From the NCBI GenBank assembly GCA_002869385.1, contig PKTB01000023.1:132741-181219 (forward strand): a DNA stretch of 48,479 bases, in the 5' to 3' direction. The notes beneath the pieces were generated by a model, which worked only from the letters and a program-made list of their open reading frames with translations, made no database searches and was not told the DNA's origin. This DNA comes from Marinilabiliales bacterium (GTDB lineage: Bacteria; Bacteroidota; Bacteroidia; Bacteroidales; ML635J-15). This document shows positions 46,693 through 48,479 of the stretch, in pieces (position 1 is the stretch's first letter; the number at the start of each line of letters is the position of its first letter). Position numbers and translations under genes: made by a program.

Positions 46693-48297
46693 CTATTTAA
46701 CTATCATTCTAAGCTTTTGAATATTTGAATTATCATTTATGATAACATATAAAACACCTTTCTCTTGGCTTTCAAGGTCAATGAAAGTTTCATTGTTGCT
46801 TAGATTCCCGGATTTTACAATCTGACCAAGAGAATTATAAATATTATATTTAGCGTTATTTAGAGCATTTGTTGAGATGTAGAATTTACCATTAGATGGG
46901 TTAGGATAGAGGCTTATTTGAGAATTAAATCTATTAAATTCAATTGCTTTAATCTCAAATGTTTCATATTTTCCATCAAAATCAATTTGTGTTAGCCTGT
47001 AATAATTAATCCCATTTTCAGGATTATAGTCTTTTGTTTGGTATTCAATCAGATTTCTTGAGTTTCCAGCACCCTTAATTCTATCTATTTCGATAAAGTT
47101 TTTGCCATCTGTGCTTTTTTCAATTATAAATTCTGCATTGTTTATTTCGCTAATGGTTGTCCATGAAATATTAATGGATTCTTTTTCTTGTTTTGCACTA
47201 AATTCTAATAATTCAATGGGAAGAACTCCATTAAATGCATCTAATAAGTATGGATAACCGTTGTTTATGGCTGGGTCTATACCCCAAATGTTTGTAAAAT
47301 CGTAAGTAGGATAATTTGATTGATCAAGCATTTCTGCAGTTGTATAGCTTGTTCCTGCTGGACTGTATGATTGACCTGTTACATCTTCATCCCAGTAACC
47401 ACCAGAGACATTTGTATTGCCATCAGCTGACCCTACTAATCCGCCAACATTAGTGACTGTAGGGTTACTAGTAGGAACATTCACAACAGACGCAGTATAC
47501 GAGTTAATAATTTCTCCTCTTTGTAAACCACAACCAACTAATCCACCAACTCTTTCAACTGAGCTGATTTGTGCTGTACGGTTATCGACATTAACAGATC
47601 CTACGGAGTAGGAGTTAATAATTATACCTTTTTGAGTACACCCTGCAAGACAACCAAACTTATCACCTGTATTATTTTCAGACCAATAAACATCTACATT
47701 TGCAAATGATTTTGAGATTTGAGGTTTGTGTCCATTTGCATTTGCTTCATCCTGATGGCTGTTATTTGAGCCAACAAGACAGCCTGTTGCACCATCACCA
47801 GTAATTGTTCCAGTTCTTACAAAAGTATATTCAATTTTTGTATGCTCATTTGCAGTAACTCGTCCTACTAAAGCTCCAGTACCTCTAGCGCCGTATACCT
47901 CAACATTTTCTAAACCGAGATTTATTATACTCATATCTGTTACATCGTCATCCGCACCCATATGGCCAAAAAGACCTACGTTGTTAGTGTTAGGACGGTT
48001 TATGTATAGATTATAAATTATAAAGTTATTTCCATCATAATGTCCGGTAAATCTATCGCCAGTTCCAGCACCGGCTATAGGCATCCAGCCTTTTCCATCA
48101 CCATCGTGATCATAACTTTTTAAATCAATATTATTTGTTTGTATAAAATAACTATCAAGGTAATTTCTTACCTCACTGAGTTGGTCTGCTGTAGATACGC
48201 GATAAGGATCTAATTGTGTTCCACTACCACCGGCAAATTGAGCAAATGAGTTAAAGCTCAATGCTATTAAAATTAAATATAGATATAAGTGTTTCAT
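46693..48297 (-). CDS. Secreted GLUG-repeat protein with T9SS sorting domain
   Basis: 534 residues, intact. Signal peptide (MKHLYLYLILIALSFNSFAQ); FAGGSGTQLDPYRVSTADQLSEVRN (truncated motif: G-x-G-T-x-x-D-P-Y, then A-D-Q-L), the usual opening of GLUG proteins; several G-x-L-V-G units (VGLFGHMG, TGALVGRV, TGCLVGSN, GCLAGCTQ, GGLVGCGL, GGLVGSAD) typical of GLUG-type beta-solenoids; a Fn3-like domain (INISWTTISEINNAEFIIEKSTDG); and a T9SS sorting domain (ISLYPNPSNGKFYIS ... KLRMIVK). Probably a surface adhesin or carbohydrate-related protein. The start has a -7 box about 30 bp upstream. Confidence 0.9.
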   Translation of the reverse strand: MKHLYLYLILIALSFNSFAQFAGGSGTQLDPYRVSTADQLSEVRNYLDSYFIQTNNIDLKSYDHDGDGKGWMPIAGAGTGDRFTGHYDGNNFIIYNLYINRPNTNNVGLFGHMGADDDVTDMSIINLGLENVEVYGARGTGALVGRVTANEHTKIEYTFVRTGTITGDGATGCLVGSNNSHQDEANANGHKPQISKSFANVDVYWSENNTGDKFGCLAGCTQKGIIINSYSVGSVNVDNRTAQISSVERVGGLVGCGLQRGEIINSYTASVVNVPTSNPTVTNVGGLVGSADGNTNVSGGYWDEDVTGQSYSPAGTSYTTAEMLDQSNYPTYDFTNIWGIDPAINNGYPYLLDAFNGVLPIELLEFSAKQEKESINISWTTISEINNAEFIIEKSTDGKNFIEIDRIKGAGNSRNLIEYQTKDYNPENGINYYRLTQIDFDGKYETFEIKAIEFNRFNSQISLYPNPSNGKFYISTNALNNAKYNIYNSLGQIVKSGNLSNNETFIDLESQEKGVLYVIINDNSNIQKLRMIVK

Positions 48298-48328
48298 TGT
48301 GTTTCATTTATAGGTTTGTTATTTAGAA

Positions 48329-48336
48329 CAAATCTA
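48329..48336 (-). promoter_or_regulatory. Probable -7 box of the GLUG protein gene
   Basis: The minus strand reads TAGATTTG (TAnnTTTG), about 32 bp upstream of the ATG at 48297. Confidence 0.45.
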
Positions 48337-48457
48337 AATTAAAAATGTTCACAGGAATAATAAAAAAGTTTGAAGTTTCGAAGATACTGTACAAAAAAGT
48401 GTGTAAAGCTCAAATAAAAATCGATTTTTGTAGTGCAAACAATAAAAATTGAAAAAT

Positions 48458-48479
48458 ATGAACTTTACACAAACACAAA
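48458..48479 (+). CDS. Possible start of a gene running out of the window
   Basis: ATG at 48458 opens M-N-F-T-Q-T-Q, with an A-rich leader just before it, and continues past the edge. Only seven codons are visible, so no product can be named. The 160 bp between 48298 and 48457 is a divergent spacer with no other feature I recognise. Confidence 0.25.

Noticed and set aside
1..48479. tRNA, rRNA, riboswitch or prophage genes
   Set aside because: I looked for cloverleaf-like GC-rich segments, conserved rRNA blocks, integrase/transposase motifs and phage structural genes and saw none I could support.

Overview
The window looks like chromosomal DNA of an AT-rich member of the Bacteroidota, probably from the Bacteroidales/Marinilabiliales side. 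The reasons are: many secreted proteins ending in a type IX secretion (T9SS) sorting domain; -7 promoter boxes of the Bacteroidota type TAnnTTTG; a TPR-type LytS kinase paired with a LytTR regulator; a SusC-like TonB receptor with a carboxypeptidase-like N-domain; a FeoA-FeoB arrangement; and a sufB-C-D operon. The family-level guess is inference. I see no rRNA, tRNA, CRISPR array, phage or transposase gene.

Layout. 1-7 kb: the tail of a T9SS cargo gene, a C69 dipeptidase, and a very large gingipain-like C25 protease with seven tandem InlB-type repeats. 7-12.5 kb: an M16 peptidase pair, a protein that is little more than a T9SS sorting domain, a lipoprotein with three PPC repeats, and another T9SS protein, followed by a 287-bp inverted-repeat element. 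12.9-17.9 kb: a five-gene heterodisulfide-reductase-like operon (HdrC, HdrB, HdrA, HdrC, membrane HdrE/HdrD fusion). 17.9-23 kb: an alpha-oxoamine synthase, a cysteate/threonine-synthase-like enzyme, an SDR and a double VOC protein. This is a good candidate for sulfonolipid (capnine) synthesis. A four-helix-bundle gene framed by inverted repeats sits inside this block. 23-25 kb: a lone N6-adenine DNA methyltransferase. 25-30 kb: a His-rich small protein, a TonB receptor, a sensor kinase and a response regulator. 30-38 kb: T9SS proteins, a cupin, an NTF2-like lipoprotein and two tandem beta-helix proteins. 38-40.6 kb: FeoA-FeoB with a GTPase domain that has lost its nucleotide-binding motifs. 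40.7-48.3 kb: a T9SS protein, the SUF Fe-S assembly operon with an embedded helical-repeat gene, and a GLUG-type T9SS protein.

The strongest anomaly is genome-wide in character. Sixteen in-frame premature stops interrupt thirteen otherwise well-preserved genes, including sufB, sufD and the Hdr membrane subunit, while only one frameshift is visible. Where the lost residue can be predicted with confidence (Gly in SufB, Glu in SufD, Ser in the LytTR domain) the change is G:C to T:A, and nearly all the others can be explained the same way. This fits oxidative-damage-type substitutions, either real mutations or sequence errors, better than stop-codon reassignment. I therefore annotate these genes over their full span and state where the stop lies.

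The most interesting protein-level finding is the pseudo-GTPase FeoB; the most coherent pathway findings are the sulfonolipid-type cluster and the Hdr-like membrane complex.
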